A stretch of 64,000 nt of DNA, from assembly GCF_035818475.1 (NCBI RefSeq), contig NZ_JAYMGV010000002.1:1-64000 (forward strand). The letters run 5' to 3'. Below the pieces are notes generated by a model that worked only from the letters and a program-made list of their open reading frames with translations, searched no databases and had not been told where the DNA came from. Each line of letters begins with the position of its first letter. The first letter of the stretch is position 1. This DNA is from Cognatitamlana sp035818475. Lineage in GTDB: Bacteria > Bacteroidota > Bacteroidia > Flavobacteriales > Flavobacteriaceae. Below are positions 53,009-62,453 of this stretch, in pieces. Both the position numbers and the translations under genes were made by a program.

Positions 53009-56000
53009 ATGATCTCAAAAGAACTTATTCTGGTTTGTATCTTTTTTATAGCCATATCCTTTGGATGCAAAAACTTTAATAAGGAGCTTAACCAGCCACA
53101 AAAATTTAGTCAGGTACCTACTAGCATAAGCAAGGTTGAATTTACAAACCAAATCACCGAAACAGATAGTTTGAACTACTTCAACTACGGATATATGTAT
53201 ATGGGCGGAGGGGTTTCCCTTGGAGATATTAATAATGACGGTCTTACCGATATTTTTTTTACCGGAAACATGGTAGATAACAAACTGTATCTCAATAAGG
53301 GTAATTTCCAGTTTGAAGATATTACAAACAAAGCAGGTATTCAAGGGAGCGGTAAATGGTATACAGGTAGTACCATGGTTGATATTAATAATGATGGTTT
53401 ATTAGATATTTATGTGAATGTCTCAGGTAAAAAAAATTATGATAAAGCAAATGAACTTTATGTAAATCAAGGTAATTTAGAATTTAAGGAACAAGCCTCA
53501 GAGTATGGAATTGCTGATGCCGGTCATAGCACCCAGAGTACTTTTTTTGATTATGATAAGGATGGTGATTTAGACCTATATGTTGCAAATTACCCTATAA
53601 CCCCATTTGATGCGCCTAACATGTATTATCAAATGCAGGTCAAGTTTAAGGATATGGAAAAGTCTGATAACCTGTACCGAAATGAAGGAAATGGCTTTTT
53701 TAGTAAGGTGACCAAGGAAGCAGGAATACTAAATTTTGGATTATCCTTAAGTGCAACGGTTAGTGATTTAAACAATGATTCCTGGCCAGACATTTATGTG
53801 TCAAACGATTTTGCGGCCCCAGATTATTTATATATTAATAATCAGGACGGAACTTTTAAAGAAACCTTAAAAACATCAACAAGGCATACAGCTTTTTATG
53901 GAATGGGTGTAGATATAGCAGATTTTAATAACGATGGAGCAACAGATATACTACAAGTAGATATGACTCCGGAGGACAACAGAAGGTCTAAAGCCAATAT
54001 GGCAAGTATGAACCCACAAAAATTTTGGGAAATAGTTAACGGGGGAATGCACTACCAATACATGCAAAATGTGCTACAGCTTAACCAGGGGGTTGACCAG
54101 AATGGCATTCCAATCATGGGAGATGTGTCAAGGATAGCTGGAGTAGCAACTACAGATTGGAGCTGGGCAGCTTTGTGGATGGATATTGATAATGATGGCT
54201 GGAAAGATATTTATATTACCAATGGATCAAGGCGAGATATTAATAACAAGGATTTTTTTATTAAGCTTAAACAAAAGAACCAGTTTGCCACAAGTGTAGA
54301 TAAATTCAAGGTCAATAATTTTAATTTATTACCCTCTGAAAAAATACCTAATTATGCTTTTATAAACAACGGTGATCTTACCTTTACCAATAAATCTGAA
54401 GCATTAGGGCTTGATTTTAAAGGATTCTCCAATGGGGTGAGCTATGCCGATTTGGATAACGATGGAGACCTTGATTTGGTGGTTAACAATTTAGATGATG
54501 TAGCTCACATCTATGAAAATAACACCAAAAATACTAAAAATCATTATTTGAGATTAAAATTTAATGGATCAGAATCAAACCGCTTTGGATTAGGTGCCTC
54601 GGTTACTCTTAAAACAAAAAGAGGGATACAATACCAGGAACTACAGCTTACACGGGGTTTTCAATCTTCAGTGGAACCCGTATTGCATTTTGGGCTGGGA
54701 AAGCAGGAAAAAATTGAGGAAATTAATATAACCTGGTCAGATGGAAAGAAACATGTACTGGATAATATATACGCAGACCAAGAGCTAGTAGTAGATTATT
54801 ATAATTCCAAGTTGCCCACAAAAGTTGCCAACCAGCCTTCAGTAAAGCTCTTTGAAAATAGTACAGACCAAATTCCGCTCTTACATGAACATCATGAAAA
54901 TCAGTATAACGACTACCTTTTTGAAGTTTTATTACCCCATAAATATTCCACAATGGGGGCAGGTATGGCAATTTCTGACATAAACAATGATGGCCTGGAC
55001 GATGTGTTTTTTGGGAATGCCAACGGTGCTTCCGGAAGCTTACTGGTTCAGGAAAAAAATAATGAACTGACAAAAATTCAAGGCCCATGGGAATTTGATG
55101 CGGACTATGAAGATACCGGAGTCTTGTTTTTTGATGCCAATGGAGATGGATTACAAGATTTATACGTGGTCAGTGGAGGAAACGAACGTTTAAACGGAGA
55201 TGAATTTCTTGCAGACAGACTATATATCAATAAAGGCAATCAAAAATTTGTTAAAGAAACAGCCGCCCTTCCTAATATATACATGAGTGGCTCGGTAGTA
55301 AAAGCAATGGATTATGATCGTGACGGGGATCTGGACTTGTTTATAGGTGGAAGATCGGTTCCTAAAGCATATCCTAAGCCAGCAAGCAGTTATATTCTTG
55401 AGAATATAAGTTCAGAAAACAATGTGAAGTTTAGGGATGTAACCCATAAAATTGCCCCTGATCTAAAAGAGATAGGTTTGGTTACTGATGCCATTTGGAC
55501 AGATTATAACAATGATGGCTTGACTGATCTGATATTGGTAGGAGAATGGATGCCCATAACCTTAATGGAAAATCAGGGAAAAACCTTTACAAAAAAATCA
55601 AGTCCGGAAATGAAAAAGACTATAGGTTGGTGGTATACCATCAATCAGGGTGATTTTGATGGTGACGGAGATATGGATTACGTTGCCGGGAATTTAGGCC
55701 TGAACTATAAATATAAGGCTACAAAAGAAGAACCATTTGAAGTGTTTGCCAGCGATTTTGATAATAATGGTAAGTTGGATATTGTTTTAGGCTATTATCA
55801 AAATGGAATACAATTCCCTGTAAGGGGAAGACAGTGCTCATCAGAACAGGTTCCGGATATAAAGAAAAAGTTCAAGGATTACGAATCCTTTTCAACAGCA
55901 TCGCTTGTTGATATTTATTCAGAAAATTTGTTGAGTAATGCCCTGCATTATAAGGCAATAACCTTTGCCAGTAGTTATATTGAAAATTTAGGACATGGAG

Positions 56001-56335
56001 AATTTAAAATAAGCCCATTGCCCAATGAAGCTCAAATATCTTCAGTAAATACCATAACCGTTCAAGATTATGATGGCGATGGAAATTTGGATATGGTCAT
56101 AGCCGGGAATCTATATAATGCAGAGGTAGAAACAACAAGAAATGACGCCAGTATTGGTCTTTGGCTAAAAGGGAATGGCAAAGGAGGTTTTAGTGCTGTA
56201 GATTACCAGAAAAGTGGTCTTAGAATTAACGGAGAGGTAAAACAATTGGGGCAACTTTTGCTTGGCCATAACAGGAAATACCTTATAGCATCAATGAATA
56301 ATGCAAAACCGGAACTAATCAAAATAAATAACTAA
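53009..56335 (+). CDS. CRTAC1-like FG-GAP/VCBS and ASPIC-UnbV lipoprotein (copy 1)
   Basis: A 1108-residue lipoprotein (FGC near residue 20). It has many FG-GAP/VCBS calcium-binding blades (DINNDGLTDIFFTGN, DYDKDGDLDLYVAN, DFNNDGATDILQVD), an ASPIC/UnbV domain at about 520-595 (LGASVTLKTK, TRGFQSSVEPVLHFGLG), then a second set of blades from about 640. Such beta-propeller proteins bind glycans or proteins at the surface; the function within loci is not settled. It lies in the SusCD transcript direction and is followed after 10 bases by a paralogue. Confidence 0.88.
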   Translation: MISKELILVCIFFIAISFGCKNFNKELNQPQKFSQVPTSISKVEFTNQITETDSLNYFNYGYMYMGGGVSLGDINNDGLTDIFFTGNMVDNKLYLNKGNFQFEDITNKAGIQGSGKWYTGSTMVDINNDGLLDIYVNVSGKKNYDKANELYVNQGNLEFKEQASEYGIADAGHSTQSTFFDYDKDGDLDLYVANYPITPFDAPNMYYQMQVKFKDMEKSDNLYRNEGNGFFSKVTKEAGILNFGLSLSATVSDLNNDSWPDIYVSNDFAAPDYLYINNQDGTFKETLKTSTRHTAFYGMGVDIADFNNDGATDILQVDMTPEDNRRSKANMASMNPQKFWEIVNGGMHYQYMQNVLQLNQGVDQNGIPIMGDVSRIAGVATTDWSWAALWMDIDNDGWKDIYITNGSRRDINNKDFFIKLKQKNQFATSVDKFKVNNFNLLPSEKIPNYAFINNGDLTFTNKSEALGLDFKGFSNGVSYADLDNDGDLDLVVNNLDDVAHIYENNTKNTKNHYLRLKFNGSESNRFGLGASVTLKTKRGIQYQELQLTRGFQSSVEPVLHFGLGKQEKIEEINITWSDGKKHVLDNIYADQELVVDYYNSKLPTKVANQPSVKLFENSTDQIPLLHEHHENQYNDYLFEVLLPHKYSTMGAGMAISDINNDGLDDVFFGNANGASGSLLVQEKNNELTKIQGPWEFDADYEDTGVLFFDANGDGLQDLYVVSGGNERLNGDEFLADRLYINKGNQKFVKETAALPNIYMSGSVVKAMDYDRDGDLDLFIGGRSVPKAYPKPASSYILENISSENNVKFRDVTHKIAPDLKEIGLVTDAIWTDYNNDGLTDLILVGEWMPITLMENQGKTFTKKSSPEMKKTIGWWYTINQGDFDGDGDMDYVAGNLGLNYKYKATKEEPFEVFASDFDNNGKLDIVLGYYQNGIQFPVRGRQCSSEQVPDIKKKFKDYESFSTASLVDIYSENLLSNALHYKAITFASSYIENLGHGEFKISPLPNEAQISSVNTITVQDYDGDGNLDMVIAGNLYNAEVETTRNDASIGLWLKGNGKGGFSAVDYQKSGLRINGEVKQLGQLLLGHNRKYLIASMNNAKPELIKINN

Positions 56336-56345
56336 TTGCACAGCC

Positions 56346-59300
56346 ATGCCCAACTCAAATGTACATGTTATTAGAATACTTTGGCTAATGTTGGTCTTGG
56401 TGTCCTGTAATACGGCCCCGGAGAATAATCAAAGCTTGAACTCTGAGGCTTTAGGAATAAATCTATTTACTGTACTTACCGAAGAGCAGACCGGAATAAC
56501 ATCAAAAAATGTTCTACGTGAAAACACTTATATGAATGGGTTTTTATATGAGTATTATTATAATGGAGGGGGAGTGGCCGTTGCAGATTTTAACAATGAC
56601 AGTTTAATAGACATATATTTTATAAACAACCTTCAACCCAACCAGCTTTACCTTAATCAGGGAAATATGAGGTTTAAGGAGGTTTCTAAAATATCTGGAA
56701 CTCAAGGAAGTAGAGGGTTCCCAACTGGCGTGACCATTGTGGATATAAATAATGATGGGTATAAGGATATCTACATCTGCTATTCAGGAAGCCCCAGCAA
56801 CAAGGACCTGTTAAAAAACCAATTACTTGTAAATCAGGGAATCAATGACAAAGGAGTCCCTCATTTTGTAGATAAGGCTGCAACCTATAACCTAGATCTT
56901 GCCCACCATGCTATTCAAGCGGCATTTTTTGATTATGACCGGGACGGTGATTTGGATATGTTTGCCATTAATCACGGTCTGCAGTACTCATATTTAGATC
57001 ATGAAATAGATTCGTTAAGCAGGCTTATAAACTCAGAAGCCGGGGAGAAGTTATATAGAAATGACCATAACAAATTTATAGAAGTAACCCACGATGCCGG
57101 AATTGTAAGTAATGCACTTGGGTATACACTGGGCGTTTCTATTGGAGATCTAAATAATGATGGTTGGCCAGATGTTTATACGGCCAATGATTATGCTCAA
57201 AAAGACCATATATATATCAATAATAAGAATGGAACCTTTGAGGAAACGTCGCATAATTCATTTAGGCATATATCTAACTTTTCTATGGGAACGGATATTG
57301 CGGATATTAATAATGATGGATGGCTTGATATAATGTCCCTGGATATGATGGCCAAGGATAATTATTCACAAAAGACCAGTATGAGCGGTATGAACCCAGA
57401 ACGTTTTTTTAATTATGTCAATTGGGGATTGCACCACCAGTATATGTATAACGCCATGCATTTAAATAGAGGCATTGATTATAATACCAATGCCCCGGTG
57501 TTTTCAGATATAGCTAAATTGGCAGGTGTCTCCAGTACAGATTGGAGTTGGTCTCCGTTGTTATTTGACTTTAATAATGATGGCTATAATGATTTGTTTG
57601 TATCCAATGGAATTAAACGTGATTTTAGAAGTAACGATTTTAAAATCTATAAGGAGAAAAAACGTGAAGAAGCTAGAAAAGCTGGCGTGCTAAATAAAGA
57701 TAAGTACATAGCCGATCTTTTAGAAAAATCACCTACAAGACGAAAAAATAATTATTTCTTTTTAAACCAAGGTGATTTGACCTTTTCTCCGTTAGACCTA
57801 GAACAACCTATGACCTTTTCAAACGGGGCGGCCTATGCTGATTTTGATAATGATGGTGATCTGGATGTGGTGGTGAATAATTCAGATGATCCTTCATTTA
57901 TCTATAGGAATAACTCCAATGCTCATCATGGATATCTTAAGGTTAAGCTTATAGGTCAATCAGAAAATAAAGATGCGCTGGGAGCCAAAGTAGAGCTGAT
58001 AACAGCCACATCAAAACAGACCAGAGAAAACTATTTTACTCGGGGCTTTCAATCTTCAATGGCAAATAATTTACATTTTGGGTTGGGGCAAAAGAACATT
58101 GTAGATACCCTTCGTATTCACTGGCCGGATGGAAAGATTGAAGAAAAATATAAAGTTTCCTCAAACCAGGTTTTAACCGTTAGATATGGCCAGGGTTTAG
58201 GAATTGAAAAAGTGTCACAAAAAGAAAACTATATTTTCAAGGATCGTAGCGCTCAGCTAAGGATACCATTCACACATCAGGAAAATGACTATGATGACTT
58301 TAAAGAAGAAGCCCTAATGCCTCATAAAATGTCAGAATCCGGTCCGGCATTGGCAAAAGCAGATGTCAATAATGATGGGCTGGAAGATTTCTATGTTGGA
58401 GGAGCCCAAGGACAGTCAGGAGTTCTGTATGTTCAATCTGAAACAGGCATTTTTTATGAGCAAAATATTGAGGCATTCCTTAGAGATAGGAAACATGAGG
58501 ATACCGGAGCATTATTTTTGGATGCAGATAAGGATGGAGATATGGACTTATATGTAGTGAGTGGAGGAAATGAGATGGATCCAAATTCAGATTATTATAC
58601 CGATAGGTTTTATGAAAACAATGGCATTGGGAATTTCACCAGAAATTTAAAGGCCATTCCAACAATTACCCAAAGCGGTCAAAGTATAGCCTCGGGTGAC
58701 TTTGATAATGACGGTGATTTAGACCTATTTGTTGGTACCAGAGTGATGCCTAAAAACTATGGGAAACCCGTTAAGAGTTTTTTACTGGAAAACAAAAGTG
58801 ATAAAGGCAAAATTCAATTTATAGATGTCACAGATACTGCCATACCGGATTTAAACAGCTTTTCAATGATTACCAATGTGTATTGGCAAGATATGGATGG
58901 TGATAACAAACAGGATCTATTGATTACCAGCGAATGGGGGGCAATAAGTCTGTTTAAAAATATGGGACATGAATTTAGGAATATTTCCTCTTCAGTTGGC
59001 TTAACCGACTATGTAGGTTGGTGGTATTGCTTAAAAGTAATGGATGTTGATGGTGATGGAGACCAAGACTTGATTGCCGGTAATTTAGGCCTGAATTACA
59101 AGTATAAAGCAAGCCCCAAGGAACCATTTTATATGTTCATCAATGATTTTGATGATAATCATAGTACAGATATTGTTTTGGGGTATCACGAAGGCGAGAC
59201 CGTTTACCCGCTTCGTGGCAGGGAATGTTCATCTAACCAAATGCCTTTTATCAAGGAAAAATTTGAATCTTACCATGCTTTTGGAAAGGCAAACCTTCAC

Positions 59301-59714
59301 CAGGTTTACGGCAACAAGCTGAAAAGTTCCTTAAAATATACAGCAACCACATTTGCCTCAGGGGTATTTGAGAATAGAGGGAGTAAAGGGTTTCATTTCA
59401 AACCTTTTCCAAATGAGGCGCAAATATCTTCAATTAACAAAATTTTGAGCAATGATTTTGATAAGGACGGTTCTATGGATTTACTCCTGTTGGGAAATCT
59501 ATATGGTTCAGAGGTAGAAACACCAAGAAATGATGCCAGCTATGGCCATGTATTAAAAAAAGATGCATATGGCAATTTTTTTGAGATACCATCAACCCGT
59601 TCAGGATTATATATAAAAGGAGAAGTGAAAAATGCTGTGGAGATAGCCACATTAAATGGCAATTTAATAATTATTGCAAAAAACAATGAACCCTTGACTG
59701 TTTTAGAGTACTAA
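56346..59714 (+). CDS. CRTAC1-like FG-GAP/VCBS and ASPIC-UnbV lipoprotein (copy 2)
   Basis: A 1122-residue paralogue of the preceding gene with the same domain order: lipobox VSC near residue 21, propeller blades with DFNNDSLIDIYFINN and DYDRDGDLDMFAIN, an ASPIC/UnbV domain at about 545-615 (TRGFQSSMANNLHFGLG), and a second propeller. Blocks such as YVGWWYCLKVMDVDGDGDQD, GNLGLNYKYKA and NEAQISSINKI recur at equivalent places in both copies. The tandem pair may act as a heteromeric surface complex. Confidence 0.88.
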   Translation: MPNSNVHVIRILWLMLVLVSCNTAPENNQSLNSEALGINLFTVLTEEQTGITSKNVLRENTYMNGFLYEYYYNGGGVAVADFNNDSLIDIYFINNLQPNQLYLNQGNMRFKEVSKISGTQGSRGFPTGVTIVDINNDGYKDIYICYSGSPSNKDLLKNQLLVNQGINDKGVPHFVDKAATYNLDLAHHAIQAAFFDYDRDGDLDMFAINHGLQYSYLDHEIDSLSRLINSEAGEKLYRNDHNKFIEVTHDAGIVSNALGYTLGVSIGDLNNDGWPDVYTANDYAQKDHIYINNKNGTFEETSHNSFRHISNFSMGTDIADINNDGWLDIMSLDMMAKDNYSQKTSMSGMNPERFFNYVNWGLHHQYMYNAMHLNRGIDYNTNAPVFSDIAKLAGVSSTDWSWSPLLFDFNNDGYNDLFVSNGIKRDFRSNDFKIYKEKKREEARKAGVLNKDKYIADLLEKSPTRRKNNYFFLNQGDLTFSPLDLEQPMTFSNGAAYADFDNDGDLDVVVNNSDDPSFIYRNNSNAHHGYLKVKLIGQSENKDALGAKVELITATSKQTRENYFTRGFQSSMANNLHFGLGQKNIVDTLRIHWPDGKIEEKYKVSSNQVLTVRYGQGLGIEKVSQKENYIFKDRSAQLRIPFTHQENDYDDFKEEALMPHKMSESGPALAKADVNNDGLEDFYVGGAQGQSGVLYVQSETGIFYEQNIEAFLRDRKHEDTGALFLDADKDGDMDLYVVSGGNEMDPNSDYYTDRFYENNGIGNFTRNLKAIPTITQSGQSIASGDFDNDGDLDLFVGTRVMPKNYGKPVKSFLLENKSDKGKIQFIDVTDTAIPDLNSFSMITNVYWQDMDGDNKQDLLITSEWGAISLFKNMGHEFRNISSSVGLTDYVGWWYCLKVMDVDGDGDQDLIAGNLGLNYKYKASPKEPFYMFINDFDDNHSTDIVLGYHEGETVYPLRGRECSSNQMPFIKEKFESYHAFGKANLHQVYGNKLKSSLKYTATTFASGVFENRGSKGFHFKPFPNEAQISSINKILSNDFDKDGSMDLLLLGNLYGSEVETPRNDASYGHVLKKDAYGNFFEIPSTRSGLYIKGEVKNAVEIATLNGNLIIIAKNNEPLTVLEY

Positions 59715-59859
59715 GAAAGTGATTATGTCCAATCAAAAACTAAAATAATCTATAGTGAACACGCTATGAGCTCAAAAGTCAAAGTATCAGATATAAAGTA
59801 ACCCAACAATAAATGAGTTATTATGCAGACATTTAAAAAAAAAAATAACTATTGTGCAT

Positions 59860-62355
59860 ATGTTGTTTAGTTTACTATGCTTCAAATTAAATGCGATTGC
59901 AGGTAATTGTTTTCAAAACATAATACTTGGGATTGGGTTTCTAATGGTGGCTTCCTGTTCCAACAATAAAACGCATAGCTCTATTCCCCTTAAGATTTGG
60001 TTTGATACGCCAACAACAGAATGGAATGAGGGCTTACCATTAGGGAATGGTAGAATTGGCGCTATGGTTCTGGGACATCCAAATAAGGAAAGAATAGCCC
60101 TTAATGAAGAAACACTTTGGAGTGGTTTTCCCAAGGATGGTAATAATCCCAAAGCTAAAGATTTAATTCCTGAAATAAGAGAAGCATTGGCTAAAGGAGA
60201 TTTTGGTCTGGCCAATACGTTAACCATCCAAACCCAAGGGCCATATACCCAATCCTATGCTCCTATGGGTGATCTTTATTTGGATTTTGAGGACAAGAGT
60301 GACGTTACCAACTATTATCGAGACCTTGATCTATCCAATGCCATTACAACCTCAACCTATAAACGAAATGGAGTGAACTTTCGCCATGAATTGTTTGTTA
60401 GTGCACCCGATCAGGTCATGGTAATGCGGATCTCATCAAACAAGAAGGCAAAAGTGTCCTTTACAGCATCACTAAGTAGTAAACTCCAATTTAATACTGT
60501 TTTAGAGGATAACAATACATTGGTTATGAAAGGTAAGGCTCCAATGCATGCAGATCCAAATTATTTGGGCGATCTGGGCAAAGTGAGATATACAAACGAT
60601 GAGGGCATGACTTTTGAATGTAGGCTGCTCCTTAAAAACCAAGGAGGAGAAGTGATTGCTGAAGATAATAAACTTAAAGTTGTTGATGCAGATAAAGTTC
60701 TATTATTAGTATCTCCTTCAACAAGTTTTAATGGGTATAACAAGTCGCCGGGAAACGCCGGTAAAAACCCGGAACTGGAATCTAAACACAATTTGGTTGA
60801 AGCGTATAAAAAAAGTTATATGGAGTTAAAGGAAAATCATGTTCGTGATTATACTTCGTTTTTTAATAGGGTGCAATTTGCTGTTTCTAATATTGAGAAA
60901 GATACTATCCCAACATACAGACGCTTAAAAGCATATGACAAGACAAATCCTGATTTGCATTTGGATGAATTAATATTCCATTATGGACGGTACTTACTTA
61001 TATCAAGTTCAAGACCGGGAGGTATTCCCGCAAACTTGCAAGGCATTTGGAATCAAGATGTGAGGCCGCCATGGAGTTCAAATTTTACAGCCAATATAAA
61101 TGTACAGATGAACTATTGGATTGCTGAGCCCCTCAACTTGCCAGAAATGCATAAACCATTATTGGATTTTGTATCAAATCTATCTGTTAATGGGGCAAAA
61201 ACAGCTAAGATAAATTACGGGATGCGGGGCTGGTGTTCCCATCATAATACTGATATTTGGGCATCCACCAATCCAGTAGGAAATATATCTACATCAGATA
61301 AAAGAAGCCCTAGTTGGGCCAATTTCCCTATGTCTGGTGCCTGGTTCAGTAAACATGTATATGAACATTATACTTATAATAGAGATACCACCTATTTAAG
61401 AAATCATGCCTATCCCATAATGAAGGGCGCAGCAAGGTTTGTCTTAGATTGGCTTTGGGAAGGTCCTGATGGGTATTTAGTAACAGGGCCATCGGTTTCA
61501 CCGGAAAATTTCTTTATGACCAACATGGATGTGTACGGATGTGTAGATATTGCCTCAACATCAGATATTGGACTGATAAGGGACTTGTTTACCAATACCA
61601 TAGCAGCAACAAATATTTTGAAAACGGATGTATATTTTAAAAAAGAGATTGAAATGGCATTGAAACAATTGCCGCCATTCAAAATTGGACAGTATGGACA
61701 ATTGCAGGAATGGTACAACGATTGGGATAATCCCGAGGATACGCATCGCCATATTGCTCATCTTTTTGCGCTACATCCGGGGAATCAAATATCTCCACAT
61801 ACAACTCCTGAACTTGCCGAAGCTTGTAAAAGAACACTTAATATGCGGGGAGATGCCGGTACAGGATGGAGTTTGGCATGGAAAATTAATTTTTGGGCTA
61901 GACTATTTGATGGGGATAAAGCTCATAATTTGTTAACCCAATTGTACAACCCGGTAGCACCTACCAATTATACTATGGGAAACCTTGGTGGCGGTTGTTA
62001 TCCTAATTTATTAGATGCTTGTCCACCCTTTCAGATAGACGGAAATTTTGGGGCACCTGCCGGTATATTGGAAATGTTAATGCAAAGTCACTTAGGAGAA
62101 ATACACCTCTTGCCAGCACTTCCGTCAGTTTGGAAATCTGGTTATATTAAGGGAATAAAGGCAAATGGCGCATACCAATTGGATATTGAATGGAATGAAG
62201 GCAAATTGAAAAGTTTACATATAAGATCAAAAGCTACAGATACCCTTAGGTTGAGGTATTTAGATTTAACCAGAGAAATTGTAATAAAGGCCGGTGAGGA
62301 GCTTCAATTTGATAAGTATTTAAATAAGATAAAAAGCAGTAAAAGCTCGGTTTAA
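59860..62355 (+). CDS. GH95 alpha-L-fucosidase lipoprotein
   Basis: About 831 residues; ATG 59860 is preferred over GTG 59854. A lipobox VASC follows an N-terminal helix near residue 33. The N-terminal domain opens with WNEGLPLGNGRIGAMVLG, the GH95 hallmark. The catalytic barrel has NINVQMNYW (the two Asn of the family), GPSVSPENFF (acid Glu) and FQIDGNFGAPAG (Asp). Known members cut alpha-1,2-linked fucose, and some act on galactose. All key residues are present. It lies in the sigma-controlled locus next to the GH29 gene. Confidence 0.93.
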   Translation: MLFSLLCFKLNAIAGNCFQNIILGIGFLMVASCSNNKTHSSIPLKIWFDTPTTEWNEGLPLGNGRIGAMVLGHPNKERIALNEETLWSGFPKDGNNPKAKDLIPEIREALAKGDFGLANTLTIQTQGPYTQSYAPMGDLYLDFEDKSDVTNYYRDLDLSNAITTSTYKRNGVNFRHELFVSAPDQVMVMRISSNKKAKVSFTASLSSKLQFNTVLEDNNTLVMKGKAPMHADPNYLGDLGKVRYTNDEGMTFECRLLLKNQGGEVIAEDNKLKVVDADKVLLLVSPSTSFNGYNKSPGNAGKNPELESKHNLVEAYKKSYMELKENHVRDYTSFFNRVQFAVSNIEKDTIPTYRRLKAYDKTNPDLHLDELIFHYGRYLLISSSRPGGIPANLQGIWNQDVRPPWSSNFTANINVQMNYWIAEPLNLPEMHKPLLDFVSNLSVNGAKTAKINYGMRGWCSHHNTDIWASTNPVGNISTSDKRSPSWANFPMSGAWFSKHVYEHYTYNRDTTYLRNHAYPIMKGAARFVLDWLWEGPDGYLVTGPSVSPENFFMTNMDVYGCVDIASTSDIGLIRDLFTNTIAATNILKTDVYFKKEIEMALKQLPPFKIGQYGQLQEWYNDWDNPEDTHRHIAHLFALHPGNQISPHTTPELAEACKRTLNMRGDAGTGWSLAWKINFWARLFDGDKAHNLLTQLYNPVAPTNYTMGNLGGGCYPNLLDACPPFQIDGNFGAPAGILEMLMQSHLGEIHLLPALPSVWKSGYIKGIKANGAYQLDIEWNEGKLKSLHIRSKATDTLRLRYLDLTREIVIKAGEELQFDKYLNKIKSSKSSV

Positions 62356-62453
62356 TATAAAGTGTATTTTTTAATAATCAGAAGGATAGGGGATGGTGTT
62401 AAGTGAAGCATACAATAGGAGTTAAAAGTTAAATAAGATACAAGTAAAGTAAT

